This document shows, in pieces, positions 47,653 to 48,382 of a stretch of DNA of 48,382 bases (its first letter is position 1; each line of letters starts with the position of its first letter). Source of the stretch: XYB1-FULL-44-23 sp964441445. Lineage in GTDB: Bacteria > Patescibacteriota > Microgenomatia > CAZETR01 > Amesbacteraceae. The translations under genes and the position numbers were made by a program. The notes under the pieces are model-generated. The model worked only from the letters and a program-made list of their open reading frames with translations, did not search any database and was not told the DNA's origin. The stretch spans positions 1-48,382 of the forward strand of contig CAYTYO010000002.1 of assembly GCA_964441445.1 (NCBI GenBank), in the 5' to 3' direction.

Positions 47653-48382
47653 ATGTTCGAATTTATTCCTCAAAAGCAGCTTGCCGGATCCGGCCGGACC
47701 GGAACTTTAATTACCCCGCATGGACCAATCCACACTCCGGTTTTTATGCCCGTAGGTACTACTGCAACTGTTAAATCACTCTCTCCGGAAGATTTGGAAA
47801 GTATTGGCGCCCAGATTATTCTCGCCAATAACTACCACCTCTTTTTAAGACCGGGATCGAAAAACTTAAAAAAACTTGGCGGGCTGCATAAATTCATGAA
47901 CTGGTCCCACCCCATCTTAACTGACTCCGGCGGTTTCCAGGTTCAGTCCTTAAGCCGTGAGGGCGTAGATTTGTGTCGCATAAAAGAAGACGGTGTCGAG
48001 TTCCGCTCTCACTTGGATGGTGGCTCTCTGCATTTCCTCTCCCCCGAAACCGCTACCCGTTCCCAAATTGACATCGGTGCCGACATTATTATGGCCTTTG
48101 ACGATTCCACCCCTGCCGACGCTACCCGGAAAAGAACCCTTCAGGCTATGGACCGCACTCATCGCTGGTTATTAGCCTGCATTCATACTTGGAAAGAACA
48201 CTTGCCCAAATCAAACCCCTTTCCCCAGGCGTTATTCGGCATAATCCAGGGCGGCGATTTTCCAGATTTGCGCCGCCAAAGCGCCGAGTTTGTCATTGCC
48301 CAAAATCTTCCCGGTATCGCCATTGGCGGAGCATCCATCGGTAAAGAAGCAAATGAAACAGCAGAAAACATCGCCATGGTCC
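47653..48382 (+). CDS. tgt: Queuine tRNA-ribosyltransferase (5' part, runs off window)
   Basis: Exchanges guanine for a queuosine precursor at position 34 of tRNAs with GUN anticodons. The 243 codons present cover the N-terminal two-thirds of the TIM barrel: TPHGPIHTPVFMPVGTTATVK, NNYHLFLRPG, the catalytic-region PILTDSGGFQV, FRSHLDGG and FGIIQGG. The zinc-binding C-terminal part and second catalytic Asp lie beyond the window. The ATG lies 1 nt after the predicted transcript start. Confidence 0.95.
   Translation, partial: MFEFIPQKQLAGSGRTGTLITPHGPIHTPVFMPVGTTATVKSLSPEDLESIGAQIILANNYHLFLRPGSKNLKKLGGLHKFMNWSHPILTDSGGFQVQSLSREGVDLCRIKEDGVEFRSHLDGGSLHFLSPETATRSQIDIGADIIMAFDDSTPADATRKRTLQAMDRTHRWLLACIHTWKEHLPKSNPFPQALFGIIQGGDFPDLRRQSAEFVIAQNLPGIAIGGASIGKEANETAENIAMV

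Noticed and set aside
1..48382. CRISPR arrays, insertion sequences, prophage or integron cassettes
   Set aside because: No regularly spaced repeats, no transposase or phage structural genes, and no attC-like repeats near the recombinase were seen.

Overview
The window looks like part of the chromosome of a Candidate Phyla Radiation bacterium (Patescibacteria), most likely of the Microgenomates lineage. This is an inference from gene content and style: short informational genes packed end to end, many small secreted or single-pass proteins with no obvious family, two LytR_C proteins, several GT-C (GT39-like) membrane glycosyltransferases, a SafE-like membrane protein with a cupredoxin tail beside an HMA protein, and very short intergenic gaps. 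TGA is used as a stop (for example the genes ending at 7824 and 28937), so the UGA-glycine code of Gracilibacteria/Absconditabacteria does not apply. No CRISPR array, insertion sequence or prophage is visible.

Layout. 0-3.3 kb: tyrosine recombinase, a 457-nt non-coding stretch with a DnaA-box-like site and dyads, two unknown proteins, yebC. 3.3-8.5 kb: TPR protein, then a leftward run of Lgt-like, DksA-like, RluA-family, Kef-type antiporter and LytR_C genes. 8.6-9.9 kb: tRNA-Leu(CAA) and three rightward single-pass membrane proteins, the last running into dnaB. 11.3-15.3 kb: MBL hydrolase, two secreted proteins, hisS, EamA exporter. 15.1-21.1 kb: leftward run ychF-rpsF-ssb-rpsR-ctp-htrA-rpmE-prfA. 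21.2-28.2 kb: accessory region with a truncated GH8 gene, a DUF262/HNH/AlbA fusion (candidate defence protein), a RidA remnant, a HIT/HAD/HAD operon under an inverted-repeat operator, and membrane proteins. 28.3-34.7 kb: rightward membrane glycosyltransferases, a stand-alone ATP-cone, dus, and a ferric-reductase-like flavocytochrome. 34.7-41.9 kb: leftward LytR_C, rarA, HMA, SafE-cupredoxin, HAD, secreted protein, cysS, PIG-L, preceded by a structured leader. 41.9-46.6 kb: two small unknown genes, then HIT-rpsU-yqeY-ybeY-dnaX-ybaB-recR. 46.7-48.4 kb: two small envelope proteins and the 5' part of tgt.

The core runs supply translation (bL31, bS6, bS18, bS21, RF1, HisRS, CysRS, TGT, Dus, YbeY), replication and repair (DnaB, DnaX, SSB, RecR, RarA) and envelope proteolysis (HtrA, Ctp). 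The most striking general signal is regulatory. At about twenty transcription-unit starts a -10-like hexamer lies 6-12 nt before the start codon, which predicts leaderless or nearly leaderless mRNAs, whereas some genes inside operons have clear Shine-Dalgarno sequences. The plus strand is C-rich over genes of both orientations, suggesting that the minus strand is the leading strand and fits the leftward bias of the genes.
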